NCBI RefSeq assembly: GCF_040605455.1 | Contig: NZ_JBEXCV010000062.1 | Span: forward strand, 1 to 46,379 | Length of the DNA stretch: 46,379 bases | From: Embleya sp040605455 | Lineage (GTDB): Bacteria; Actinomycetota; Actinomycetes; Streptomycetales; Streptomycetaceae | Direction: 5' to 3' | Shown here: in pieces, positions 33,203 to 41,845 of the stretch | Position numbering within the stretch: position 1 is the first letter of the stretch | How the letters are laid out: each line of letters starts with the position of its first letter | Translations under genes and position numbers: made by a program | Notes under the pieces: generated by a model | Told to the model about the DNA's origin: nothing | Database searches by the model: none | Seen by the model: only the letters and a program-made list of their open reading frames with translations

Positions 33203-34051
33203 GTGGGTCGGGTCACCTCTCGCCACAAGGTCCTGCGGCTGGGCGGCGACCTTCCGGCCGTCACGCGCACCGACACGCTCGTCACCGAGGAGCCGCTCGA
33301 CATCCGGATCGGCGGGCGCACCATCACGGTGACCATGCGCACACCGGGCGACGACTTCGACCTGGTCGCCGGATTCCTGGCCGCCGAGGGCGTGATCGGC
33401 GCGGCCGAGGACCTGGCCGCGATGCGCTACTGCGCGGGCACCGACGACGAGGGCCACAACACCTACAACGTGGTGGACGCGGTGCTCGCGCCGCACGTGC
33501 CCGCCCCGGATCCGGGCCTGATGCGCGGCGTGTGGACGTCCAGCTCGTGCGGGATCTGCGGCAGCACCGGTATCGACGGGCTGCGCAAGATGTCCCGCTT
33601 CGACGTGCACGCGGACGGGGTGCGGGTGGACGCGGAGGTGCTGTACGCACTGCCGGATCGGCTGCGCGCGGCGCAGAAGGTGTTCGCCAGCACCGGTGGC
33701 CTGCACGCGGCCGGCCTGTTCACCGCGACCGGCGAGATGGTGTGCGTGCGCGAGGACGTGGGTCGGCACAATGCGGTGGACAAGGTGGTCGGCTGGGCGC
33801 TGCGCGAGGGCCGGTTGCCGCTGGCCGGGCATGTGCTGATGGTGAGCGGACGGGCCTCCTTCGAGCTGACCCAGAAGGCCGCGATGGCGGGGGTGCCGAT
33901 GATGGCCGCGGTGTCCGCCCCGTCCGGACTGGCGGTGGACCTGGCCGCCGACGCGGGGGTGACCCTGGTCGGCTTCCTGCGCGGACGCTCGGCCAATGTG
34001 TACAGCCATCCGGATCGGGTGACGGTGCGGCGCGGCGACCCGTCGGCCTGA
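33203..34051 (+). CDS. fdhD: Formate dehydrogenase accessory sulfurtransferase
   Basis: 282 aa. FdhD passes sulfur from a cysteine desulfurase to the molybdenum cofactor of formate dehydrogenase. The two-Cys motif in SSSCGICGSTG (about 112-122), GGLHAAGLF, VGRHNAVDKVVG and VSGRASFEL are present. GTG 33203 follows GAGGAAAGG. No formate dehydrogenase gene is in the window. It is divergent from hutH. Confidence 0.92.
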   Translation: MGRVTSRHKVLRLGGDLPAVTRTDTLVTEEPLDIRIGGRTITVTMRTPGDDFDLVAGFLAAEGVIGAAEDLAAMRYCAGTDDEGHNTYNVVDAVLAPHVPAPDPGLMRGVWTSSSCGICGSTGIDGLRKMSRFDVHADGVRVDAEVLYALPDRLRAAQKVFASTGGLHAAGLFTATGEMVCVREDVGRHNAVDKVVGWALREGRLPLAGHVLMVSGRASFELTQKAAMAGVPMMAAVSAPSGLAVDLAADAGVTLVGFLRGRSANVYSHPDRVTVRRGDPSA

Positions 34052-34087
34052 TCACCCGGGACCGGCCCGGAACCTGCCGCGGCCCGG

Positions 34088-35956
34088 TCACTCCGGGAGC
34101 GAGGCGCCCCCGGTCAGCGCGACCGCGACCAACGCGCGCAGCACCGGAGCCAGGCCGGTGACGCTCAGACTCAGGTCGTCGGCGTAGATCTCGACCAGCC
34201 AGCCGCCCGCGGCGTTGCTGCCGCCGGCGGCGACCATCGCCTTGTAGCCGCCGACCAGGAGCAGGTCCTCCTCGGCCGGGTCGGTGCCCGGGTCGCCCAG
34301 TTCGGCGACGAAGCTGCCGCCCTGCACCGCGTCCGCCGTGGCCGGGTAGTGCGCCAGGTCGTATTCGGCGGCGACCGCGTCGTAGCGCGACCCCGATTCG
34401 CTCTGCACTCCGGTCAGTCGGTGGATCGAATAGCGCACGGTGCGCAGCACCCGACCGCCCGGCGGCAGGTAGGACACCCACCACGCGACCCCGTCCAGCA
34501 TCCGCGCGAAGGTGTCGGCGACGATTTCCAGCCGGCCCAGCGTGTCCGCGCGGTGCACGCTCTTGGGTTCGCGCTCGTCCAGGACGGCGAGTACCGCCGC
34601 GAGCAGTCGGCCGGGTTCGGCGTTGTGCAGCGCGCCGCGAAACCGGCGCCGGTCGCGGTGCGGACCGGGGCCCTCGGTCTCCGCCTCCTCCTGCGCCTCG
34701 CTCGCCAGCGACAAGGTCAGGTCGGGCTGCTGGCCGCGACCGGCGACCACCGGCCGGGTCGAGCGCGAGCCCTTGGCCCGGTACTGGGCCGCGTCGGCGA
34801 GTCGGAACAGGCGATCCGCGCTGGTCACCGGGCCCACCGGGTCGCCGGTGGAGGCCACGCCGCAGGCCACGCCCTCACCGTTGTGCATCCGCAGCGCGCG
34901 CCGACACAGCTCCTCGGCGACCGCGACCACGTCGTCCGGCGGGTAGCCCTCGGCGAGCACGCAGAACTCGTCGCCGCCGAGCCGGGCGGCCATCGCCCCC
35001 GGCAACATCGCGCCGCAAGCGGAGAGTTGGTCGGCGAACCGCTCCAGGAGTCGGTCGCCGACGTCGTGCCCGCGTTCGTCGTTGAGCCGCTTGAGACCGT
35101 TGACGTCACAGACGATCAGGCTGACCACCACACCGTCGCGGTAGTGCCGGGCCATCGCCTCGTCCAGCCGGGCGTCGATCGCACGTCGGTTCGCCAGTCC
35201 GGTCAGCGGGTCGGTGAAGGCCAGCTTCTCGATCCGCTCGAAGTGCTCGGCCTGGGCGAGCCCGGCCGAGATCTGCGCGGCCAGCACCCCGGCGAACTCG
35301 GCGTCCACCGGCTCGAAACGCGGCTGGTCGGAGCGCCGGGCCAGATACAACTCGCCCCATACCCGACCCTCGACCATGATCGGCGCCACCATGCAGTCGT
35401 GCCGCCCCCGGCGCAGCATCGCCGCGACCCGCTCGCGGTCGCGCGCGTGCTCGGGATCGTCCACGCAGCGCGACCACGTGGTCGGCCAGGCGTCGGACTC
35501 GATGATGTCCGGGAAGTCGGTGACCGCATACGTCTCCGCGGCGGGCAGCGGTTCCTCACCCTCGGCGAGTTCGCCGTCGTTGACCAGCACCCGCAGGCGC
35601 CCGGTGTCCCGCTCCCAAACCGAGATCGAGGCGTGCGCGGCCCCCATCGCCAGCCGGGCCTGGGTCGCGGACACCCGGACCACCTCGGAGAAGTGATGGG
35701 TCGTGGCGAGCGTCTTGGCCAGATGGATGATCGCGTGCAGCCTGCGGGCCGCGTCCGGACCTTCGACCAAGGCGACGGGTTCCGGACACGTGTCTCCCGG
35801 CATGCCGGGCAGATCGTCGGGCGTGCCACCCGAGCTCTCCGCTCCGGGAGCGCTCGAATCGGGTCGCGAAGCTACTGTCCTCACCCCCAATCCACCAGCA
35901 CCGACAGAGGATATGTCATGTATTGCCCGATTAACGGCAACGTGCACCCGCGTCAT
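34088..35956 (-). CDS. Diguanylate cyclase: GAF-GGDEF protein with C-terminal extension
   Basis: 622 aa from ATG 35956 (GAGGTGG upstream); GTG 35884 (598 aa) is an alternative. Order: variable ~60-residue N terminus, GAF-like sensor (about 70-235; SISVWERDTGRLRVLVNDGE), linker helix FERIEKLAFTDPLTGLANRR, GGDEF domain with intact RLGGDEF, then a second ~170-residue region (DTLGRLEIVADTFARML, WWVSYLPPGGRVLRTV) that may be another ligand-binding domain. No R-x-x-D inhibitory site precedes GGDEF, so product inhibition is probably absent. Makes c-di-GMP from GTP. Confidence 0.85.
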   Translation of the reverse strand: MTRVHVAVNRAIHDISSVGAGGLGVRTVASRPDSSAPGAESSGGTPDDLPGMPGDTCPEPVALVEGPDAARRLHAIIHLAKTLATTHHFSEVVRVSATQARLAMGAAHASISVWERDTGRLRVLVNDGELAEGEEPLPAAETYAVTDFPDIIESDAWPTTWSRCVDDPEHARDRERVAAMLRRGRHDCMVAPIMVEGRVWGELYLARRSDQPRFEPVDAEFAGVLAAQISAGLAQAEHFERIEKLAFTDPLTGLANRRAIDARLDEAMARHYRDGVVVSLIVCDVNGLKRLNDERGHDVGDRLLERFADQLSACGAMLPGAMAARLGGDEFCVLAEGYPPDDVVAVAEELCRRALRMHNGEGVACGVASTGDPVGPVTSADRLFRLADAAQYRAKGSRSTRPVVAGRGQQPDLTLSLASEAQEEAETEGPGPHRDRRRFRGALHNAEPGRLLAAVLAVLDEREPKSVHRADTLGRLEIVADTFARMLDGVAWWVSYLPPGGRVLRTVRYSIHRLTGVQSESGSRYDAVAAEYDLAHYPATADAVQGGSFVAELGDPGTDPAEEDLLLVGGYKAMVAAGGSNAAGGWLVEIYADDLSLSVTGLAPVLRALVAVALTGGASLPE

Positions 35957-36259
35957 GCCGCCACCTCGACGGGTCGCTGTTCGCGTGCGTTCCTGTTGTC
36001 GGTGCCGGTCGGCGCCGGCATCCGTGCCGAGACACCCTCGCGTGAGCCCAGGGCTCGCTCCGATGCGAGCGAAGCGCTTGTATACCCCGGCTTCGCGTCC
36101 TGCGCACATTACTCCTGTGCCTCGCGCCCGCAACGCCCCGTGTCCGCTCCGTAGCGCGGCAGCGGGCGCGTGGGCGCGTGGTTGTGAAGAGAGCGTGGAG
36201 GGCTCCCGGGATCGGGGCCGAAAGAGTACGGTCGCGGGCACAGCCCGAAGGAGCGACGC
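35957..36259. other. 303-base divergent gap with hairpins
   Basis: No gene seen. Hairpin GCTCGC-TCCGAT-GCGAGC at 36053-36070 overlaps a second potential pair GCGAAGC (36069-36075) / GCTTCGC (about 36090-36096), which could be alternative structures for the diguanylate cyclase leader. TATACA on the minus strand near 36084 could be its -10. AGAGTACGGT near 36225 could drive the SRPBCC gene. Confidence 0.4.
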
Positions 36260-36655
36260 GTGCCCACGCTTTCCGTCATCGCCGCGATCGACATACCGGC
36301 CGTCCGGATCTGGGAGGCAGTAGGGGACTTCGAGGATCCGTCCGGCTGGTACCCGTGGCCGGTCGACGAGCACTCCCGGGGCGAGCGATGCGTACGCAGG
36401 CCCGACGGCTCGACCGTGCGCGAACGGCTGGTCTCGCACGACGCTGCCGGGCACACCTATACCTACCGGGCACTCGACGGTCTGCCGCTGCTGGGCCGGC
36501 TCGCCCTGGAGTCGATCGCGGGAGGCACGATGTGCCTGGTCGTGTGGTCGGTGCGGTTCGAGAGCACCCCGACCGAACAGCTCGCGGTGCTGCGCGAGCT
36601 CGAACACCAGGTGATGCGGCCCGCGCTGCGGGCGCTGCGCGGGGCGTTCGCCTGA
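36260..36655 (+). CDS. SRPBCC-family (polyketide cyclase/dehydrase-like) protein
   Basis: 131 aa. START/Bet v1-like build: LSVIAAIDIPAVRIWEAVGDFEDPSGW at the N terminus, strands with RRPDGSTVRERL and YTYRALDGLPLLG, long C-terminal helix. These bind hydrophobic ligands; function unknown. GTG 36260 has GAAGGAG seven bases upstream. Confidence 0.75.
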   Translation: MPTLSVIAAIDIPAVRIWEAVGDFEDPSGWYPWPVDEHSRGERCVRRPDGSTVRERLVSHDAAGHTYTYRALDGLPLLGRLALESIAGGTMCLVVWSVRFESTPTEQLAVLRELEHQVMRPALRALRGAFA

Positions 36656-36683
36656 TCCGACCGCGAAAGATCGGGCGTCGGCC

Positions 36684-37775
36684 TCAACCGCCGGCCGCGC
36701 CGAGCGGGTCGGGCAGCGGAGTACCCGGCCGGCATACCGTCCAGGGTTCGACCAGGCCCAGGCCGCGGACCGGCCGGCGCCACATCGGGTGCAGTTCGTA
36801 GCGGTTGTCGCCCTCCAGCGCCGCGGCCAGCTCACGGTCGACCACCACCGCGTCCTTGGGACTGAGCGCGGTCAGCCGGCTGGCCAGATTGACCGTGGTG
36901 CCGAACACATCGCCCATCCGCGAGAGCACATGGCCGTACGCGATACCCACCCGCAGTGCGGGCAGGACGTCCTCCTGCGCCATCGCCTCGACCAGGCGCA
37001 GGCCCAGCTCCACCGCCGAGTCCGGGGAGAAGGTCACGAACAGCACCTCGTCACCCAGCGTCTTGACCAGCCGGCCGCCCTGCTCGGCGATCACATCGAC
37101 GGCGGTGTCCTCGAAGGTCTGCACGAGCCGGCCGAGTTCGGCCTCCTCCAGGTTGCGCGACAGCCGGGTGAAGCCGACCAGGTCGGCGAATCCGACGGCC
37201 AGCGACTGGCCCACCGTCTGCGGATCGGTGAGCCCCTGCATCGCCCGCGAGCTCGCCGCGGCCAGGTGGCGCCGCCAGGCGTAGATGACCAGCGGTTCGA
37301 GTTCGAGCATCACGTCGCCGGCGGTGGTGACCACCTGCTCGGAGCGGCTGCCGGTGAGCTCGTTGCCGATGTACTCCACCCACGCCTCGGTCTGCCATTC
37401 GGCGAACCGGGCCATGGTCTGTCCGACCGAGCGCACGAACTGGGCCGCGACCGTGGCCGGCAACAATCCGGACTCGGTCAGCTCGCGCAGGTGCTTGAGC
37501 GCCGCGACGTCGGCGTCGGTGAACGCACGGGCCGGGCCGAAGTCGGCGAAGCCCAGGCCGCGCCACAACCTGCGGGCCTCGTCGAGGGGCACCCCGACCA
37601 GGTCGGCGACCTGGCCGGAGGTGTATCGCCGGGGTGCGCCCAGGACGACCTGCTCGACATCGGCGATGGTGTTGTTGACCGCCTCGATGTCGGACAGGTC
37701 GGGAAGGGCGTGCTGATCGGCCGCTTCGGCCCCGGCGCCCGCGCCGGGCTCCACGCGGGTCCGTTCCTCGGGCAT
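36684..37775 (-). CDS. cya: Class III adenylate cyclase
   Basis: 363 aa. Makes cAMP from ATP. An N-terminal regulatory region with a MerR-like helical part (TSGQVADLVGVPLDEARRLW, ~55-75) and helical linker precede the catalytic domain (~195-330): metal Asp in GFADLVGFTRLSR, substrate Lys and metal Asp in RLVKTLGDEVLF, and transition-state Asn/Arg in FGTTVNLASRL are all present. ATG 37775 with GGAG upstream. It matches the single soluble cyclase of streptomycetes. Convergent with the SRPBCC gene. Confidence 0.9.
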   Translation of the reverse strand: MPEERTRVEPGAGAGAEAADQHALPDLSDIEAVNNTIADVEQVVLGAPRRYTSGQVADLVGVPLDEARRLWRGLGFADFGPARAFTDADVAALKHLRELTESGLLPATVAAQFVRSVGQTMARFAEWQTEAWVEYIGNELTGSRSEQVVTTAGDVMLELEPLVIYAWRRHLAAASSRAMQGLTDPQTVGQSLAVGFADLVGFTRLSRNLEEAELGRLVQTFEDTAVDVIAEQGGRLVKTLGDEVLFVTFSPDSAVELGLRLVEAMAQEDVLPALRVGIAYGHVLSRMGDVFGTTVNLASRLTALSPKDAVVVDRELAAALEGDNRYELHPMWRRPVRGLGLVEPWTVCRPGTPLPDPLGAAGG

Positions 37776-37833
37776 GTGGCTCCACCGGGTGTGCGAAGGA
37801 TGGTCTCGTCGGAGCCACACTACGTGTCGGGGG

Positions 37834-38364
37834 TCACAAAGGTTCGGGGTCGGGCGGTGCCATGTGCTTCTTCCGCCCGGCGGCGGCCCGCTCCGCGAGC
37901 ACGAGCAGCTCGCTCTGCAGCCGCACCACGTGGGGCAGACCCGGCAGTTCGAGCTGCTCCCGGTCGCCGACGGGGACCACTACGACGGTGCCCGCGCCGA
38001 GCATCCGGTCCACGAACGACTCGTGCTCGATCAGTACGTCTTCCACGCGTGCGAACGGCACCACCCGGATCTCCCGGGTCAGCGTGCCGGTACGCACGGT
38101 CAGCCGGTCGGCCGCGACCGAGTACAGCGTGCCCAGCCAGGCCAGCCACGGCAGGACGCTCCAGCGAACCAGGACCGCCAGACCGGCCAGGAGCACGACG
38201 GGCCGGCTCCAGCCGCGGGCGGCGCTCGACGGGGTCAGCGCGGCGAGGAAGCCGGTGGTGGCGACGGTGACGAACAGGGCGAGGGCGGGGCGGACGAGGT
38301 GCTTCCAGTGCGGACGCACGACGAAGAGTGTGTCGTCGTCGACCTCGGCTGTGGTTGTGAACAC
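37834..38364 (-). CDS. PH-domain (DUF304-type) membrane protein
   Basis: 176 aa. Two hydrophobic helices (about 28-46 and 53-75) and a bacterial PH domain after them (AADRLTVRTGTLTREIRVVP, then RVEDVLIEHESF, RMLGAGTVVVV). Bacterial PH proteins of this kind sit in the membrane with unknown role. GTG 38364 has AGGAGG six bases upstream. The gap of 58 bases to cya allows co-transcription. Confidence 0.8.
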   Translation of the reverse strand: MFTTTAEVDDDTLFVVRPHWKHLVRPALALFVTVATTGFLAALTPSSAARGWSRPVVLLAGLAVLVRWSVLPWLAWLGTLYSVAADRLTVRTGTLTREIRVVPFARVEDVLIEHESFVDRMLGAGTVVVVPVGDREQLELPGLPHVVRLQSELLVLAERAAAGRKKHMAPPDPEPL

Positions 38365-38391
38365 CGGGCCTCCTGGTGAGTCACCACGATT

Positions 38392-38671
38392 GTGCGGCGC
38401 CCTTGGGCGGGCGGCCGGGAGGCGTGCCGAGGGCACGGGTTTTTGTGCGGTTCCCTTGGGCGGGGGCACGGGGTTGTTGCGCGCCCACCCGCCCGTCGCG
38501 CGGGGTGGGAGGGCTGCGGGAATCGGGCGAGGGGTGGCGCCGGGACGGCCTCGCGGCGCGTGGTCGGGGGGACGGGCGGATACGCGGGCGTCGGGTGGGC
38601 GGGAGGTTGCGGGAATCGGGTGGGGTGGGAGCCGGGACGGCCTTGTGGGGTGGGGCGTCCCGGCTTTGTGG
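38392..38671. repeat. Gap with two long degenerate direct repeats
   Basis: About 41 bases at 38513-38553 (with CGGGAATCGGG and GCCGGGACGGCC) recur at 38605-38645 with few changes. A second pair, GTGCGGCGCCCTTGGGCGGG near 38392 and GTGCGGTTCCCTTGGGCGGG near 38445, lies beside it. The tract follows the biotin ligase stop on the minus strand. No gene is seen. Confidence 0.5.
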
Positions 38672-39490
38672 CTAGTCGGCGGTCGGGCGGACGTGGACGA
38701 CGTCGCCGGCGCCCACCGCGGTGGGGCCTTCGGAGGTGGTGACCAGGAGGCGGCCGTCCTCGTCGATGCCGGTGGCCGGGCCCTCCAGCGTGCGGTCGGC
38801 GGGCAGTTCCACCCGCACCCGGCGGCCGATCGTGGCGCACGCGTCGGTGTAGGCGGTGAGCAGGCCGCTCGTGCGCGCGTCGCCGCCGGTCAGCCGCCAA
38901 CGGGTGTACCACTCCTCCAGCTCGCGCAGGAGCGCGCGCAGGATCGGGTCCCGGTCGGTGTTCTCGGCGCCGGCCAGCGCGAGCGAGGTCGCGGTCGGGA
39001 CCGGCAGTTCCTCCTCGCGCAGCGAGACGTTCAGACCGATCCCCAGGACCACCCCGGCGCCGGCCCGCTCGGCCAGGATCCCGGCCAGCTTGCGTTCGCC
39101 CACGAGCAGATCGTTGGGCCACTTCAGGCGCGCGTCCACGCCCGTCACCCGGGACACCGCCGAGGCTGCGGCGACCCCGGCGAGCAGCGGCAGCCAGCCC
39201 CAGCGCGCGACCGGCACCTCGGTCGGCGCCAGCGTCACCGACATCGCGATGCCCGAACGCGGCGGCGCACTCCAGCGCCGGTCCAGCCGGCCCTTCCCGG
39301 CCACCTGCGACTCGGCGACCAGCACCAGCCCCTCCGCCTCCTCGGCCCGCCGGGCGAGATCGGCGTTGGTCGATCCGGTCTCGGGTACGACGTCGACCTC
39401 GCGCCACAGCCCACCGGGTACCAGCAGGGCCTTGCGCAGCGCCGCCTCACGCAGCGGGGGGCGGTCCAGATCCGTGAAAGGAGAGTCCAT
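38672..39490 (-). CDS. birA: Biotin--[acetyl-CoA carboxylase] ligase
   Basis: 272 aa; joins biotin to the carboxyl-carrier subunit of acyl-CoA carboxylases. ETGSTNAD, biotinyl-AMP loop in AGKGRLDRRW (the usual GRGR is GKGR here), RLKWPNDLLV with catalytic Lys, GIGLNV and a C-terminal SH3-like domain are seen. No N-terminal DNA-binding domain, so it is ligase-only. ATG 39490 lies six bases after TAGGGT, suggesting a leaderless mRNA. It is divergent from pccB. Confidence 0.9.
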   Translation of the reverse strand: MDSPFTDLDRPPLREAALRKALLVPGGLWREVDVVPETGSTNADLARRAEEAEGLVLVAESQVAGKGRLDRRWSAPPRSGIAMSVTLAPTEVPVARWGWLPLLAGVAAASAVSRVTGVDARLKWPNDLLVGERKLAGILAERAGAGVVLGIGLNVSLREEELPVPTATSLALAGAENTDRDPILRALLRELEEWYTRWRLTGGDARTSGLLTAYTDACATIGRRVRVELPADRTLEGPATGIDEDGRLLVTTSEGPTAVGAGDVVHVRPTAD

Positions 39491-39593
39491 CCGATCACCC
39501 TAGAAGGCACTGCGGGGCAGGGCGGTGATGGTCGCCGGCGTGGCGCGGATACGCTACCGATCGCCGCCGTTCGACGTGACAGGAGCCAGCACG

Positions 39594-41180
39594 ATGGACC
39601 CAGTACAGGGCGAGCCCGACATCCACACCACCGCCGGGAAGCTGGCCGACCTCGAGCGTCGTATCGACGAGGCGGTACACGCGGGAAGCGCCCGAGCGGT
39701 CGAGAAGCAGCACGCCAAGGGCAAGATGACCGCGCGTGAGCGGATCGAGTACCTGCTCGACGAGGGCTCGTTCGTCGAACTGGACGAGTTCGCGCGGCAC
39801 CGCTCCACCAACTTCGGCCTGGAGAGCAACCGCCCCTACGGGGACGGTGTGGTGACCGGTTCCGGCACGGTCGACGGTCGCCAGGTGTGCGTGTTCTCCC
39901 AGGACGTCACCGTGTTCGGGGGCAGCCTGGGCGAGGTGTACGGCGAGAAGATCGTCAAGGTCCAGGATCTGGCGATCAAGACCGGCGTCCCGCTGGTGGG
40001 CATCAACGAGGGCGGCGGCGCGCGCATCCAGGAGGGGGTCGTCTCGCTCGGCCTTTACGGCGAGATCTTCCGCCGCAACGTGATCGCCTCCGGCGTGATC
40101 CCGCAAATCTCGCTGATCATGGGTGCCGCGGCCGGCGGCCACGTGTACTCGCCCGCGCTCACCGACTTCGTCGTGATGGTCGACCAGACCTCGCAGATGT
40201 TCATCACCGGTCCCGACGTGATCAAGACGGTCACCGGCGAGGACGTCACGATGGAGGACCTCGGCGGCGCACGCACGCACAACAGCAAGTCCGGCAACGC
40301 GCACTACATGGGCGCGGACGAGAAGGACGCGCTGGAGTACGTCAAGGGCCTGCTGTCCTACCTGCCGAGCAACAACCTGGAGGAGGCCCCGTCCTTCGAC
40401 GAGGCCGCCGACCTGGAGACCACGGACTTCGACCGTGAGCTGGACACGCTGATCCCGGACTCGGCGAACCAGCCGTACGACATCCACACGGTGATCGAGC
40501 ACGTCCTGGACGACGCGGACTTCCTGGAGGTCCAGCCGCTGTTCGCGCCCAACATCGTGGTCGGCTTCGGCCGGGTCGAGGGTCGGTCCGTGGGCGTCGT
40601 GGCGAACCAGCCGATGCAGTTCGCCGGCACGCTGGACATCGACGCGTCCGAGAAGGCCGCACGCTTCGTGCGCACCTGCGACGCGTTCAACATCCCGGTG
40701 CTGACCTTCGTGGACGTGCCCGGCTTCCTGCCCGGCACCGACCAGGAGTGGAACGGCATCATCCGCCGCGGCGCGAAGCTGATCTACGCGTACGCCGAGG
40801 CCACCGTGCCGCTGGTGACGATCATCACCCGCAAGGCGTACGGCGGTGCGTACGACGTGATGGGCTCCAAGCACCTGGGCGCGGACGTCAACCTGGCCTG
40901 GCCGACCGCGCAGATCGCGGTGATGGGCGCGCAGGGTGCGGCCAACATCCTGCACCGGCGCACGATCGCCGCCTCGGACGATCCCGAGGCGACCCGCGCG
41001 CGGCTGATCCAGGAGTACGAGGACACGCTGTGCAACCCGTACGTGGCCGCCGAGCGCGGCTACGTGGACGCGGTCATCCGGCCGTCCTCGACCCGGGCGC
41101 ACGTGATCAAGGCGCTGCGTGCACTGCGTGGCAAGCGCGAGACGCTGCCGCCGAAGAAGCACGGCAACATCCCGCTGTAA
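39594..41180 (+). CDS. pccB: Propionyl-CoA carboxylase beta (carboxyltransferase) subunit
   Basis: 528 aa carboxyltransferase; moves carboxyl from biotin to propionyl-CoA giving methylmalonyl-CoA, a polyketide extender. Oxyanion-hole segments GGGARIQEG and GGAYDVMGS are intact. Asp421 in AYDVMG corresponds to the Asp (422 in S. coelicolor PccB) that favours propionyl-CoA over acetyl-CoA. ATG 39594 has AGGAG eight bases upstream. Followed by pccE and preceded by divergent birA. Confidence 0.92.
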   Translation: MDPVQGEPDIHTTAGKLADLERRIDEAVHAGSARAVEKQHAKGKMTARERIEYLLDEGSFVELDEFARHRSTNFGLESNRPYGDGVVTGSGTVDGRQVCVFSQDVTVFGGSLGEVYGEKIVKVQDLAIKTGVPLVGINEGGGARIQEGVVSLGLYGEIFRRNVIASGVIPQISLIMGAAAGGHVYSPALTDFVVMVDQTSQMFITGPDVIKTVTGEDVTMEDLGGARTHNSKSGNAHYMGADEKDALEYVKGLLSYLPSNNLEEAPSFDEAADLETTDFDRELDTLIPDSANQPYDIHTVIEHVLDDADFLEVQPLFAPNIVVGFGRVEGRSVGVVANQPMQFAGTLDIDASEKAARFVRTCDAFNIPVLTFVDVPGFLPGTDQEWNGIIRRGAKLIYAYAEATVPLVTIITRKAYGGAYDVMGSKHLGADVNLAWPTAQIAVMGAQGAANILHRRTIAASDDPEATRARLIQEYEDTLCNPYVAAERGYVDAVIRPSSTRAHVIKALRALRGKRETLPPKKHGNIPL

Positions 41181-41250
41181 GTCGGACCACACCGAGTCGG
41201 TCCCCGGCGCGCGCGTCGCGGGCCGGCTCGGCCAGGGCCTGGAGGTCCCC

Positions 41251-41448
41251 ATGATCAAGGTGGTGCGGGGTGAACCCACCCCGGAGGAATTGGCCGTGAT
41301 CGTCACCGTCGTGGCGGCCAAGGCGAGCGGCGGCACCGTCGCGCCGGAGCCTGCGGCGCCCTCGCAGTGGAATGCGCCGGCCCGACTGGTGCGCCGGCAG
41401 TTGCGGCCCGGACCGGGTGCCTGGCGCGCGAGTGCCTGGCCGTCTTGA
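41251..41448 (+). CDS. pccE: Acyl-CoA carboxylase epsilon subunit
   Basis: 65 aa. IKVVRGEPTPEELAVIVTVV at the start is diagnostic; the rest is Ala/Pro-rich and ends with SAWPS-like residues. The epsilon subunit strengthens the alpha-beta carboxylase complex in actinomycetes. ATG 41251 has GGAGG upstream. Gap to pccB 70 bases, same operon. Confidence 0.88.
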   Translation: MIKVVRGEPTPEELAVIVTVVAAKASGGTVAPEPAAPSQWNAPARLVRRQLRPGPGAWRASAWPS

Positions 41449-41449
41449 A

Positions 41450-41591
41450 GGGCTGCTCTTTCGACCTGAGGCTGCTGCTCCGACGTCAGGGGCTGCTGCT
41501 TCGAGCCGAAGGGCTGCTCGTGCTTATGTGAGGCCGCTTCTTCGACGTCAAAGGCTGCTGCTTCGGCCGAAGGGCCGCTTCTCCGACTATC
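41450..41591. repeat. Seven ~20-bp degenerate tandem repeats after pccE
   Basis: Units start at 41450, 41470, 41490, 41511, 41532, 41553 and 41572, each 19-21 bases, beginning GGGCTGCT/GGCTGCTGCT/GGCCGCTT and carrying TTCGA or CCGA. The array begins one base after the pccE stop codon. A reading frame crosses it, but the composition and the stop TGA inside make coding unlikely. Confidence 0.6.
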
Positions 41592-41625
41592 GGCAGATCG
41601 AATGTCGGCATATCGCACGACCCGA

Positions 41626-41645
41626 CTTGAGTACTCCTACTCAAG
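41626..41645. promoter_or_regulatory. Perfect operator-like palindrome
   Basis: CTTGAGTACTCCTACTCAAG has perfect 8-base arms around CTCC. It lies 33 bases before the 38-aa membrane peptide gene, in otherwise AT-richer sequence, so it may be a binding site controlling that gene or the downstream maf. Confidence 0.55.
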
Positions 41646-41678
41646 ATCGCATGGCGGTGCGCACCGCACGATGGATGC

Positions 41679-41795
41679 ATGCGTGACCGTGAGCAGTTCT
41701 CCGAGGAAACCCGGCGCGCCGTGGCCCAGCTGCGGCGCGCCGTGTGGATCCTGCCCGTGGTGGTGATCCTCGGTCTGCTCGTGCTCGGCCTGTGA
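41679..41795 (+). CDS. Small single-helix membrane protein, 38 aa
   Basis: ATG 41679 opens a 38-codon frame: a charged N terminus MRDREQFSEETRRAVAQLRR followed by one membrane helix AVWILPVVVILGLLVLGL at the very end. The positive residues before the helix predict a cytoplasmic N terminus. The ribosome site is weak. It lies between a palindrome and maf; no family name is known to me. Confidence 0.5.
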   Translation: MRDREQFSEETRRAVAQLRRAVWILPVVVILGLLVLGL

Positions 41796-41845
41796 TCGGG
41801 CGGCCCGTGCCCGGTCGGCGGGCCGACGCCCGGTACGTTGACCGC

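Noticed and set aside
41372..41686. 104-codon plus-strand frame over the tandem repeats after pccE
   Set aside because: It overlaps pccE out of frame and is made of repeat translation; the 38-aa frame nearby is a better gene.
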